DNA from: Clostridia bacterium
GTDB lineage: Bacteria; Bacillota; Clostridia; Christensenellales; UBA1242
NCBI GenBank assembly: GCA_017650795.1
Contig: JAGCEE010000135.1
Location: 1 to 5,518 of the forward strand
Direction: 5' to 3'
DNA length: 5,518 nucleotides
Shown: one piece after another, positions 1 to 5,325 of the stretch
How positions within the stretch are numbered: position 1 is the first letter of the stretch
Layout of the letters: each line of letters starts with the position of its first letter
Notes under the pieces: generated by a model
What the model saw: the letters and a program-made list of their open reading frames with translations, nothing else
What the model was told of the DNA's origin: nothing
Databases searched by the model: none
Position numbers and translations under genes: made by a program

Positions 1-1517
1 ATTTTCCAAAAGTCCAACAATGCCACATTGCAAGAAAAATAAAAACAACTGAAAGAACAATTTGCAACAAATTGAAAGAACTAAAAGAATTGGGATTTTT
101 TGATTATAAGGCAATTTTCAGAGATAAAAATGGCTTTACTACAACACAATTCAATTTAACGGATAAAGCATTAAAATATATCAATGAAGAAATTGAAATT
201 GAGCCATCAAATGAAAATGCCATGAATGAACAATTAAACGCAAATTCAGATTTTAATTTGAAAGAAGAATCACAATACAAAATAGAAGCAGAAACAAAGC
301 AAATTGAAACAGCAACAATAAAGCCATCAATCCAAATTGAAAAGGAAATAATAAAGCCATCAACGGAAATTGAAAACCAAATCAATATGAGTGAAATTTT
401 AGATACGGATTTAGTCTTTAATATGGATTTGGATTTAGAGCCAAAAGAAGCAGAACAAACACAAGAAGAACAAGCCCCAATAATTGAGGATTTGCCATAT
501 AATGAAAGCAACAAAATAGACATTGCAAAAATTCAAAATACAATTGTCAATTATTATCAAAATGCAAGGGATAACAACAACGGAAAAACAAGAAGGTTAT
601 TTGACGGAATTGTTTCTACATATCCATCAATCAATTATTTAAGAGGAAACCTCCACCAATGGAGCAAGGAAATGAAACAGCAATATAAAGCCTCCAATAT
701 TCCTTTAGTTAGTGTTTCAGTCCTTTTCAATGAGCAGGAAAAACAAAGGACAAAAAGCAATATCAAACAATATACAAATATCATTGCCATTGACATTGAT
801 AAACAAGACAATGAAACGGACATGGAAATAATAAGAAATAGAGTTTGCAATATGCCATTTGTGTTTTATTGCTCCAAGTCCGTAAGCGGTGAAGGGCTTT
901 TTGCATTGGTCTATTTAGATGGTACTTTAGCAGATTTTGAAGCCCATTATTTGAGCCTTGAGGACTATTTCAGAAACAAAGGCATTATCATTGATAAACA
1001 ATGCAAAGACGCAACAAGATTAAGATATTGCACCCAAGATGATGAATTTTATATAAATCCAAAAGCGTGTATTTATAGCGGCTTAAAATACAAGACATTA
1101 CCCAATGAAATAAAAAATAATAAAAATATCAATACTAAACAAACTTTTTCCCAATTACATACTATTTATAATTGTGAAAATGATATAGAAAACGGTCAAA
1201 ATATGGCAGAATTAGAAGAGGAAAAGAAGTTGAAAAAGGTGCTTAAATGGTGCAAGGAAAGCAATATAATAATAAATCCAAGTCACAAAGAAACGCTTTT
1301 AATTAGCAAGGCTTTAAGCAATGATTTGGGCTTACATGGATTTTATTATTTGAAAGAATTTGCAGCCATCAAACACGGTGAAAATTTAGATTGTGCCAAA
1401 TATGAAACACTTTATTTGAATGACCTAAAGACAAAGACAAATTTACATATACCAACAATTTTCCAACTTTACAAAGACGCAAAAGGAATTGAAAAGATAG
1501 ATTGGAATTTAGAATAA
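1..1517 (+). CDS. Primase-polymerase-like replication protein with N-terminal winged HTH (5' partial)
   Basis: The frame is open to the left edge (first full codon at nt 3), so the gene begins outside the window; the TTG at 72 is an internal Leu codon. Nt 24-101 encode a helix-turn-helix (IARKIKTTERTICNKLKEL, then GFF) of the winged type used by replication initiators and regulators. An acidic, repeat-bearing linker (about 175-510) follows. Nt 510-1095 resemble the BT4734-like/VirE-N branch of archaeo-eukaryotic primases: hydrophobic strand plus Asp-x-Asp (IAIDID, Asp codons at 792 and 798) for metal binding, SVSGEG at 879-896 as the second motif, and D-A-T-R-L-R-Y from 1008 as the third. Nt 1210-1495 resemble a PriCT-type helical domain ending in IPTIFQLYKDAKGI. 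No helicase/ATPase domain is fused, so one would have to be supplied by another gene. Inferred role: priming or initiating element replication in the cytoplasm. The capsid gene lies 28 nt downstream with no visible promoter between, so they are probably co-transcribed. Confidence 0.82.
   Translation, partial: FPKVQQCHIARKIKTTERTICNKLKELKELGFFDYKAIFRDKNGFTTTQFNLTDKALKYINEEIEIEPSNENAMNEQLNANSDFNLKEESQYKIEAETKQIETATIKPSIQIEKEIIKPSTEIENQINMSEILDTDLVFNMDLDLEPKEAEQTQEEQAPIIEDLPYNESNKIDIAKIQNTIVNYYQNARDNNNGKTRRLFDGIVSTYPSINYLRGNLHQWSKEMKQQYKASNIPLVSVSVLFNEQEKQRTKSNIKQYTNIIAIDIDKQDNETDMEIIRNRVCNMPFVFYCSKSVSGEGLFALVYLDGTLADFEAHYLSLEDYFRNKGIIIDKQCKDATRLRYCTQDDEFYINPKACIYSGLKYKTLPNEIKNNKNINTKQTFSQLHTIYNCENDIENGQNMAELEEEKKLKKVLKWCKESNIIINPSHKETLLISKALSNDLGLHGFYYLKEFAAIKHGENLDCAKYETLYLNDLKTKTNLHIPTIFQLYKDAKGIEKIDWNLE
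318..376 (+). repeat. 33-nt tandem repeat in the primase linker
   Basis: Two 26-nt copies start at 318 and 351, exactly 33 nt (11 codons) apart, and match at 23 of 26 positions (both begin ATAAAGCCATCAA and end AAATTGAAAA). They encode IKPS-x-x-IEK/IEN units in the hydrophilic linker between the HTH and the primase domain. A more diverged relative (EIEPSNEN) lies near 193-219. This is most simply a flexible spacer that grew by in-frame duplication. Confidence 0.7.
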
Positions 1518-1545
1518 AAATAACAAATAATTAAACAATTAAAGT

Positions 1546-2505
1546 ATGAAAAACAACGCAGAAACAAAAGTAAAATTTAGCCTTAAAGAGTTTGCAGAAA
1601 ACCAAGAAAAAAGAGAATTAAGCGGCATTTATAAGGATATGCAAGAGGAAGCATTAAGCACATTTAAGGCAATGGGATTTAATTGCACGGACGCAAATTT
1701 GATTGATAAAAGGGGCTTAATTGCAGATGCTATCTATAAGGTTGACGGACAATTACAATATCAAAGTAATGATTTCAAAGACCTTAATTTTAAGTCCACC
1801 ATCTTACAAAATTGTGAAACCTTCAACAATATGGTGAGTAATTTATCAGTCCCAATTATAGATGATACAAACCCGCAATGGTTAGATGAAACCGCCACAT
1901 TATCAACGGAAACTCCTAATGTTGGCAGCGTGAAATTTTTCCCAAAAAGACTATCAACTAAATTGAATGTTTCAAAGATGGTCACTAAACAAAGGGTCAC
2001 GGATTATGATGTTATTTCAAACATTAATTCAAATTTGGAAAACAAACTTATAAGTTCAATTTTCACCTATAACCACACACAATATGAGCCTGAAGGCATC
2101 TTTAATAATACCAATTTGGCGGGCGGTTATACGGATTTGGATGATATAGTTGAATTGGCTTATAATGTACAAAAACACGGTGCAATAGGTTGTTATATAA
2201 TCAGCCCAAAAGCCAAAGCAATGATATTGGAAGAAAACAAAGAAGCCTTCAACGGTGACAAGTTTTTAGGAGAAAGTTATATAATTAATCCACTTATGGA
2301 AGATGGAATTATTGCCTATGTGGATTTGTCAAAGTTGGCAGTTTGCAGTTGGCAATTTGTTGATTTAACAATAGACAATATCACACTATCAACAAGCGGA
2401 CAAGATATTTACTACTTGACAGGATATTATGATTTCAAACTTTATAAAGATTGTTTTTGCAGTTGGTTGCAAATGGATAATTCAAGCGCAAACGGCAACG
2501 GATAA
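1546..2505 (+). CDS. HK97-fold major capsid protein
   Basis: The 319-aa product resembles phage major capsid proteins of the HK97 gp5 type, which assemble into the icosahedral shell around packaged DNA. Residues 1-95 are charged and helical and could be an N-terminal arm or built-in scaffolding (delta-like) segment. Residues around 100-150 carry the family pattern VPIIDD..PQWLDE.A followed by a Val-Lys-Phe-x-Pro-Lys-(K/R)-L strand and the SKMVTKQ segment, matching the usual 'pvk.a.WvaEga...v.l.pkkla..v.vS.eLl'. The EPEGIFN turn matches the usual 'pxGIl'. The C-terminal half has the YIISPKAKAMI helix region, a partly hydrophobic 'IINPLMEDGIIAYVDLSKLAV' type strand-turn, and a final GYYDFKLYKD strand. 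The length is normal for the family. The ATG at 1546 follows an A-rich, SD-less leader, usual in Bacteroidota. The gene sits behind a primase and is followed by a terminator, with no protease, portal or terminase in view. An encapsulin-like or co-opted shell is the main alternative. Confidence 0.8.
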   Translation: MKNNAETKVKFSLKEFAENQEKRELSGIYKDMQEEALSTFKAMGFNCTDANLIDKRGLIADAIYKVDGQLQYQSNDFKDLNFKSTILQNCETFNNMVSNLSVPIIDDTNPQWLDETATLSTETPNVGSVKFFPKRLSTKLNVSKMVTKQRVTDYDVISNINSNLENKLISSIFTYNHTQYEPEGIFNNTNLAGGYTDLDDIVELAYNVQKHGAIGCYIISPKAKAMILEENKEAFNGDKFLGESYIINPLMEDGIIAYVDLSKLAVCSWQFVDLTIDNITLSTSGQDIYYLTGYYDFKLYKDCFCSWLQMDNSSANGNG

Positions 2506-2581
2506 AGAACTAAAATTCAAAGCAGAAACAAAGAAAATGAGGATGTTAGAAAGTGCGGTCAAGGGCTAAAAATTTGTTTCT

Positions 2582-2618
2582 GTGGGGGGAGGTGAGGCAA
2601 CAGCCTCCCCCACTTTTT
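2582..2618 (+). terminator. Intrinsic terminator after the capsid gene
   Basis: A G+C-rich stem pairs GTGGGGGGAGG (2582-2592) with CCTCCCCCAC (2604-2613), with one bulged G because six G face five C. The T-tract ACTTTTTC follows at once. A competing smaller hairpin, GAGGC/GCCTC around AACA (2594-2607), lies inside the same sequence. It ends the primase-capsid transcript 77 nt after the capsid stop codon. Confidence 0.85.
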
Positions 2619-2647
2619 CAAATAAGAATCACAAACACAAATACACA

Positions 2648-2752
2648 ATGAATGAGCCTATTACATTAACTATAATGTTTGCGTTGTTTGGTGCTTATTT
2701 AATATGGGGTGAAGACATCAAAGAACGCATAAAGAGAATAAGAAACAAATAA
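2648..2752 (+). CDS. 34-aa single-pass membrane peptide, unknown function
   Basis: An ATG-to-TAA frame encodes a 34-residue peptide. Residues 4-21 form one hydrophobic segment (PITLTIMFALFGAYLIWG) and the remainder is strongly basic (KERIKRIRNK). By the positive-inside rule the C-terminus would be cytoplasmic, with a very short outside N-terminus. It lies just after the capsid terminator and 14 nt before the next gene, with no promoter motif of its own seen, so expression may depend on read-through. The topology is compatible with a tiny holin-like or membrane regulatory peptide, but no family is recognised and that role is speculation. The frame is short, so it may not be translated; the hydrophobic/basic segregation and tight spacing argue for a real gene. 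Confidence 0.55.
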   Translation: MNEPITLTIMFALFGAYLIWGEDIKERIKRIRNK

Positions 2753-2766
2753 GAAACTACTAAGTT

Positions 2767-2940
2767 ATGAAGAAAGAACCCATTAAAAAGAGATACTATT
2801 ATTTCAATGGAAAGAATATTGAAGAAATAACGGAACAAACAAAGGAAAGACTACTTTGCAAATTGGAATTTGAAACTTATAAGAAACTCCGCAAATTGGA
2901 AAATAAATACTATAATTTCAATTTATATGGCAGCAATTAG
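2767..2940 (+). CDS. 57-aa basic hypothetical protein
   Basis: The frame runs from ATG at 2767 to TAG at 2938-2940. The product is rich in Lys, Tyr and Glu: it starts MKKEPIKKRYYYFNG and continues into a predicted amphipathic, charged helix (about residues 18-48) with a short Asn/Tyr-rich tail. It has no membrane segment, signal peptide, cysteine pair or recognisable domain. It is 14 nt downstream of the membrane peptide gene and overlaps the following gene by 14 nt, which points to a small operon and coupled translation. The size and charge would suit a small nucleic-acid-binding or accessory phage protein, but nothing in the sequence proves this. Confidence 0.6.
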   Translation: MKKEPIKKRYYYFNGKNIEEITEQTKERLLCKLEFETYKKLRKLENKYYNFNLYGSN

Positions 2941-3082
2941 GGACGCAATATTTGAGTATATAGGGGAAAGACACTACCCCAAATTAAGACAAAAATACTA
3001 TGAGGAACAATTACAATATGAAATAGAACTCCGTGAAAACATCACCAAAAAGCAATTAGGAGGCATCAACCTAATTAAATGA
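2927..3082 (+). CDS. 51-aa hypothetical protein, start overlaps previous gene
   Basis: The ATG at 2927 lies inside the end of the 57-aa gene (14-nt overlap, different frame) and the frame ends at TGA 3080-3082. A TTG at 2870 would give a 70-aa version, but it would overlap the upstream gene by 71 nt, so the ATG is preferred. The product (MAAIRDAIFEYIGERHYPKLRQ...) is predicted to be nearly all helical, with many Tyr, Glu, Arg and Lys and a Gly-Gly-Ile-Asn tail. No domain is recognised. A perfect 7-bp inverted repeat (AATTAGG at 3054-3060, CCTAATT at 3070-3076) falls in its last codons, shortly before the terminator. The overlap indicates that the two small proteins are made together. Confidence 0.6.
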   Translation: MAAIRDAIFEYIGERHYPKLRQKYYEEQLQYEIELRENITKKQLGGINLIK

Positions 3083-3093
3083 AACGGAGTTAT

Positions 3094-3128
3094 AAAGAGC
3101 CATCATTTATTTGGTGGCTTTTTTTGTT
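3094..3128 (+). terminator. Intrinsic terminator after the small-gene cluster
   Basis: AGCCATC (3098-3104) pairs with GGTGGCT (3113-3119), including one G-U pair, around the loop ATTTATTT. Upstream A residues can extend the stem into the T-run at 3119-3125. The hairpin begins 12-16 nt after the stop codon of the 51-aa gene, so it closes the small-gene transcript. Confidence 0.85.
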
Positions 3129-3132
3129 TCCC

Positions 3133-3155
3133 AATGATGGGGGGGGGGCATCATT
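3133..3155. repeat. Ten-G homopolymer inside a perfect 7-bp inverted repeat
   Basis: AATGATG (3133-3139) and CATCATT (3149-3155) are exact reverse complements, and everything between them is G. The total G run is ten (3139-3148). A second copy of CATCATT sits in the preceding terminator (3101-3107), so AATGATG has two possible partners. A G10 run is unusual in sequence this AT-rich and is a typical site for slippage or sequencing error. Confidence 0.75.
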
Positions 3156-3318
3156 AAAATATTTGTTTGGCTTGTAAACCCCAACCGCCCTCCGTTTTTC
3201 ACACACGGAAAATTTCAAACTTTGTCAAGGTCTAAAAGAGCCTATAAAAATAGTCAAAATTTCCAAGGTTAGAAAATCCATGTATAAGAGAAAAAGACCG
3301 TTTGGCATTTCAATTTTA

Positions 3319-3429
3319 GTTCTAAATTTTCCACTTTTTTTGACGCTTTTTTCTATGTGCAATTTCAATTAAAATTCAGTGCAATTTGTGAATCTAACCC
3401 CCAAAAACCTATACACGGAAATTTAGAAC
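3319..3429. repeat. Inverted repeat, 13-14 nt arms separated by 84 nt
   Basis: GTTCTAAATTTTCC (3319-3332) is the reverse complement of GGAAATTTAGAAC (3417-3429) apart from one missing A. The 84-nt interior contains the GTGCAATTT direct repeat. The arms could form a long-range stem or be two inverted binding sites for one protein. Confidence 0.6.
3357..3387 (+). repeat. Direct repeat GTGCAATTT, 22-nt period
   Basis: Two exact 9-nt copies start at 3357 and 3379. The 22-nt period is about two helical turns, so both would lie on the same DNA face. The stretch between them (CAATTAAAATTCA) is pure AT-rich sequence. The copies are short, and chance is possible. Confidence 0.45.
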
Positions 3430-3477
3430 TTTTCCAAATAAGAAAATAGGCATTGAAAATCAATAAATTAAAATAAA

Positions 3478-3517
3478 CAACAACCATTAACCACTTATAA
3501 GAGGTTGAATTTTGTTG
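3478..3517. promoter_or_regulatory. 40-nt interrupted palindrome at the recombinase promoter
   Basis: The core AACCACTTATAAGAGGTT (3489-3506) is an 18-bp palindrome with one mismatched pair, centred between 3497 and 3498. Outer arms CAACAA (3478-3483) and TTGTTG (3512-3517) are exact reverse complements on the same axis, separated from the core by 5 unpaired nt on each side. The right outer arm contains the -33 element of the recombinase promoter. The size and symmetry suit an operator bound by a dimer or tetramer, possibly autoregulation, or a serine recombinase attachment half-site pair of roughly 40 bp. The self-complementary TA centre argues somewhat against a directional crossover site. 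Confidence 0.55.
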
Positions 3518-3546
3518 CTTAAATACGGAAAATTTGCCTATCTTTG
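3515..3546 (+). promoter_or_regulatory. Bacteroidota-type promoter of the recombinase gene
   Basis: TTG at 3515-3517 (-33 element) is followed after 21 nt by TATCTTTG at 3539-3546, a full match to the TAnnTTTG -7 consensus. Transcription would start near 3552-3556, leaving a leader of about 20 nt before the ATG at 3576. Confidence 0.8.
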
Positions 3547-3575
3547 CCGCAGTTTAACGCAAAAATAAGGTAAAA

Positions 3576-5255
3576 ATGGAAAGAAAATGTATTTGTTTGG
3601 TCCGTGTATCAACGGAAATTCAAGACCTCAAACAACAAACGGAGGAGGTAGTAAAATTGGCAAAACTCCACGGATTTAATGAAGTGGGAAAAGACATCAT
3701 TACAATAGAAAATAAAGAAAGTGGTGTAAAACTAAAAGAGGAAGAACGGCAAGGATTAACGGAAATGAAACAATTGATTGAAGCAGACCCAACAATAACA
3801 CATTTGTTTGTTTATGAAATTAGCCGTATAAGTAGGAAGGCGGAGGTTGTTTTCTCCATCAGAAACTATTGCCAAGAAAACCACATACAAATTATAATTT
3901 ATAAGCCTTCAATAATGGTATTTAAGGAGGATTGGACATTAGATGAAAACGCAAATTTAATGTTTTCAATCTTTTCAGCAATGGCAGAAAATGAGGGCTT
4001 TATAAGGAAAGAAAGATTTGCAAGGGGCAAAAAGAATGCCGCAAATTTAGGTAAAAGAACGGGCGGACTTTTGCCTTTTGGGTACACGGTGGATGAGGAT
4101 AATATGATAATTGAAAACAAAGAAGAGTCCAAGATTTTGCGGGAAATTTACGCAGACATGGCAAGCGGTAAATATTCAGTAAAGAAACTTTGGAATGAGT
4201 ACAAAGAGCAAGGATTTGAAATGAAATATGGCACATTTTTCAGAATGTTGAAATATAGTCCTTATATTGGGATAATGCCAAAGCGTCACAAATTAGAAAA
4301 GAAAATGCCCATTATTTTAGATAAAGAACTATTTGACAAAGTTCAAAAAGTAATGGCGGAAAATGTCACCAACAAAAGCAAGGAAAGCAAGCACAATTAT
4401 TTAGGAAATAAGTTGGTACTTTGCCCACATTGCGGAAGGCATTTAACCATCAACAAAAGCACTTATAAATGTTTTTGTAACGGTGAAGAAAGCCCATATA
4501 TTAAAACCTCCGTGATGGATGGTTTACTTTGGAGTTTGGCAAAGTTTGAGGAAATAGTCTATTTGGCAACGGACACGGAAAGCAAAGTAAATGAAATAAA
4601 TAAGGAAATCAGCGTTTTGGAATCAAAGTTGAAGAACGCAGAGGAAAGCGGCACAAATATAGACCAAAGGAAGGAAAGAATTTTCACCTTATTTGAAATG
4701 GGCAATATAAATGAAAAGCAAATGAAAATGAGGCTTGAAAAAGTGGAACAAGAAGACCAAGAAAGACAAAAGCAAATAGCAGAATTTAAGTCAAGAATCA
4801 CAGCCAAAAAACAGCAATTAAAAGACATCAATTCAAAAGCAGATACAACGGACATAATAAACAATGCCTTTGATATGGTGGAAAGTGTAGATGTTGAAAA
4901 AGAAATGCGTCAAATAGTAAGAAGGCACATTTACAAAGTCTATGCTTATAGAGGCAAAGAAAATGATGAAAGATTTGTCACATTGGAATTTGAATTTGTG
5001 AACGGCAAAAAGAAAGAGTTTAGATATTATCCATTTTTCAGAAGAAGCCAATTCCAAATTAAGGAAATGACGGAAAACGGCACATTTGTATTTAATCCAC
5101 TTTTAGACAACCCAATTTATAGGAGCAACGGCAAAATTTATGACCTTTTCACATACAACAAAGGCGGCATCAATTATAATATTGAAGCAGAGCGGGACAA
5201 AAAGAGAATTGAAAAAGCCATCAAAAGGAATGAACAAAGAGAAACAGCAAAATAA
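3576..5255 (+). CDS. Large serine recombinase (integrase/excisionase)
   Basis: The 559-aa protein has the order of a large serine recombinase, which cuts and rejoins DNA at two att sites through a 5' phosphoserine intermediate. Residues 5-150 are the resolvase-type catalytic domain: LVRVST places Arg10 and the nucleophile Ser12, ISRISR (82-87) carries the conserved arginines, and RKERFARG (144-151) starts the long basic helix leading to DNA. Residues 165-265 match the 'recombinase' DNA-binding domain (GGLLPFGY, later YSPYIGI). Cys283, Cys286, Cys299 and Cys301 form a zinc-ribbon pattern (CPHC ... CFC). Residues 332-425 are a charged coiled coil, the part that in this family controls integration versus excision. 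The C-terminal 130 residues are basic and end in a lysine/arginine helix. It has its own promoter and no visible terminator. No partner directionality factor is recognised; the small neighbouring genes are candidates by position only. All expected catalytic elements are intact. Confidence 0.93.
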   Translation: MERKCICLVRVSTEIQDLKQQTEEVVKLAKLHGFNEVGKDIITIENKESGVKLKEEERQGLTEMKQLIEADPTITHLFVYEISRISRKAEVVFSIRNYCQENHIQIIIYKPSIMVFKEDWTLDENANLMFSIFSAMAENEGFIRKERFARGKKNAANLGKRTGGLLPFGYTVDEDNMIIENKEESKILREIYADMASGKYSVKKLWNEYKEQGFEMKYGTFFRMLKYSPYIGIMPKRHKLEKKMPIILDKELFDKVQKVMAENVTNKSKESKHNYLGNKLVLCPHCGRHLTINKSTYKCFCNGEESPYIKTSVMDGLLWSLAKFEEIVYLATDTESKVNEINKEISVLESKLKNAEESGTNIDQRKERIFTLFEMGNINEKQMKMRLEKVEQEDQERQKQIAEFKSRITAKKQQLKDINSKADTTDIINNAFDMVESVDVEKEMRQIVRRHIYKVYAYRGKENDERFVTLEFEFVNGKKKEFRYYPFFRRSQFQIKEMTENGTFVFNPLLDNPIYRSNGKIYDLFTYNKGGINYNIEAERDKKRIEKAIKRNEQRETAK

Positions 5256-5266
5256 TTGTTGAAATA

Positions 5267-5295
5267 TTGCACAATTGGAATTAATTGTATATTTG
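5267..5295 (+). promoter_or_regulatory. Bacteroidota-type promoter for the downstream coiled-coil gene
   Basis: TATATTTG at 5288-5295 fits the TAnnTTTG -7 consensus exactly. The best -33 candidate is ATTG ending at 5269, with an 18-nt spacer that is slightly shorter than usual. It lies in the 70-nt gap between the recombinase stop and the ATG at 5326, so the next gene can be expressed independently of the recombinase. Confidence 0.7.
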
Positions 5296-5325
5296 CACCC
5301 CGTAAACCCATAAATTATAATTGAC

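Larger units (their letters stand above)
3205..3535 (+). repeat. Three copies of ACGGAAA(A)TTT upstream of the recombinase
   Basis: Copies lie at 3205-3215 (ACGGAAAATTT), 3415-3424 (ACGGAAATTT, one A fewer) and 3525-3535 (ACGGAAAATTT). Inverted partial copies (AAATTTCC at 3257-3264, AAATTTTCC at 3324-3332) lie between them. The last direct copy falls in the spacer between the -33 and -7 elements of the recombinase promoter, where a bound protein would block transcription. Operator or recombinase arm-type binding is an inference. Confidence 0.5.
3156..3575. other. 420-nt non-coding region upstream of the recombinase
   Basis: No convincing gene is seen on either strand. The region has short T and A runs and a cluster of repeats: three copies of ACGGAAA(A)TTT, an inverted pair of 13-14 nt arms (3319-3332, 3417-3429), a direct repeat GTGCAATTT (3357-3365, 3379-3387), and a 40-nt dyad (3478-3517) that runs into the recombinase promoter. 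Large serine recombinase genes commonly lie beside their own attachment site, so this is the most plausible place in the window for an att site or a control region. The exact crossover cannot be assigned from one sequence. Confidence 0.6.

Noticed and set aside
72..74. TTG at 72 as the start of the primase gene
   Set aside because: The frame stays open to nt 1 and the upstream residues complete a helix-turn-helix, so this codon is an internal Leu and the gene is 5' partial.
104..523. Minus-strand frame opposite the primase linker
   Set aside because: Its low-complexity Ser/Ile/Phe-rich product is the mirror of the acidic linker on the + strand; no promoter or start context is seen.
1546..2505. 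Encapsulin shell protein as the identity of the capsid-like gene
   Set aside because: No cargo gene or targeting peptide is seen nearby, and primase plus integrase neighbours favour a viral capsid; kept only as an alternative.
2870..2872. TTG at 2870 as start of a 70-aa version of the 51-aa protein
   Set aside because: It would overlap the well-formed 57-aa gene by 71 nt; the ATG at 2927 gives a normal 14-nt overlap.
3058..3063. AGGAGG, a perfect Shine-Dalgarno core
   Set aside because: It lies inside the 51-aa gene, 15 nt from the nearest ATG, and Bacteroidota rarely use such sites.
3079..3177. A 32-aa frame starting at an ATGA overlap with the preceding stop codon and reading through the terminator and G-run
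   Set aside because: It spans the intrinsic terminator and a homopolymer, has no family resemblance, and its sequence is explained by those structures.
3156..3575. CRISPR array, tRNA gene or riboswitch in the long non-coding region
   Set aside because: Repeats are too few, short and irregular for CRISPR; no cloverleaf or known riboswitch core was found.
4559..4864. Minus-strand hydrophobic frame opposite the recombinase coiled coil
   Set aside because: Antisense of Glu/Lys-rich codons gives Phe/Leu/Ser-rich translation; there is no independent evidence for a gene.
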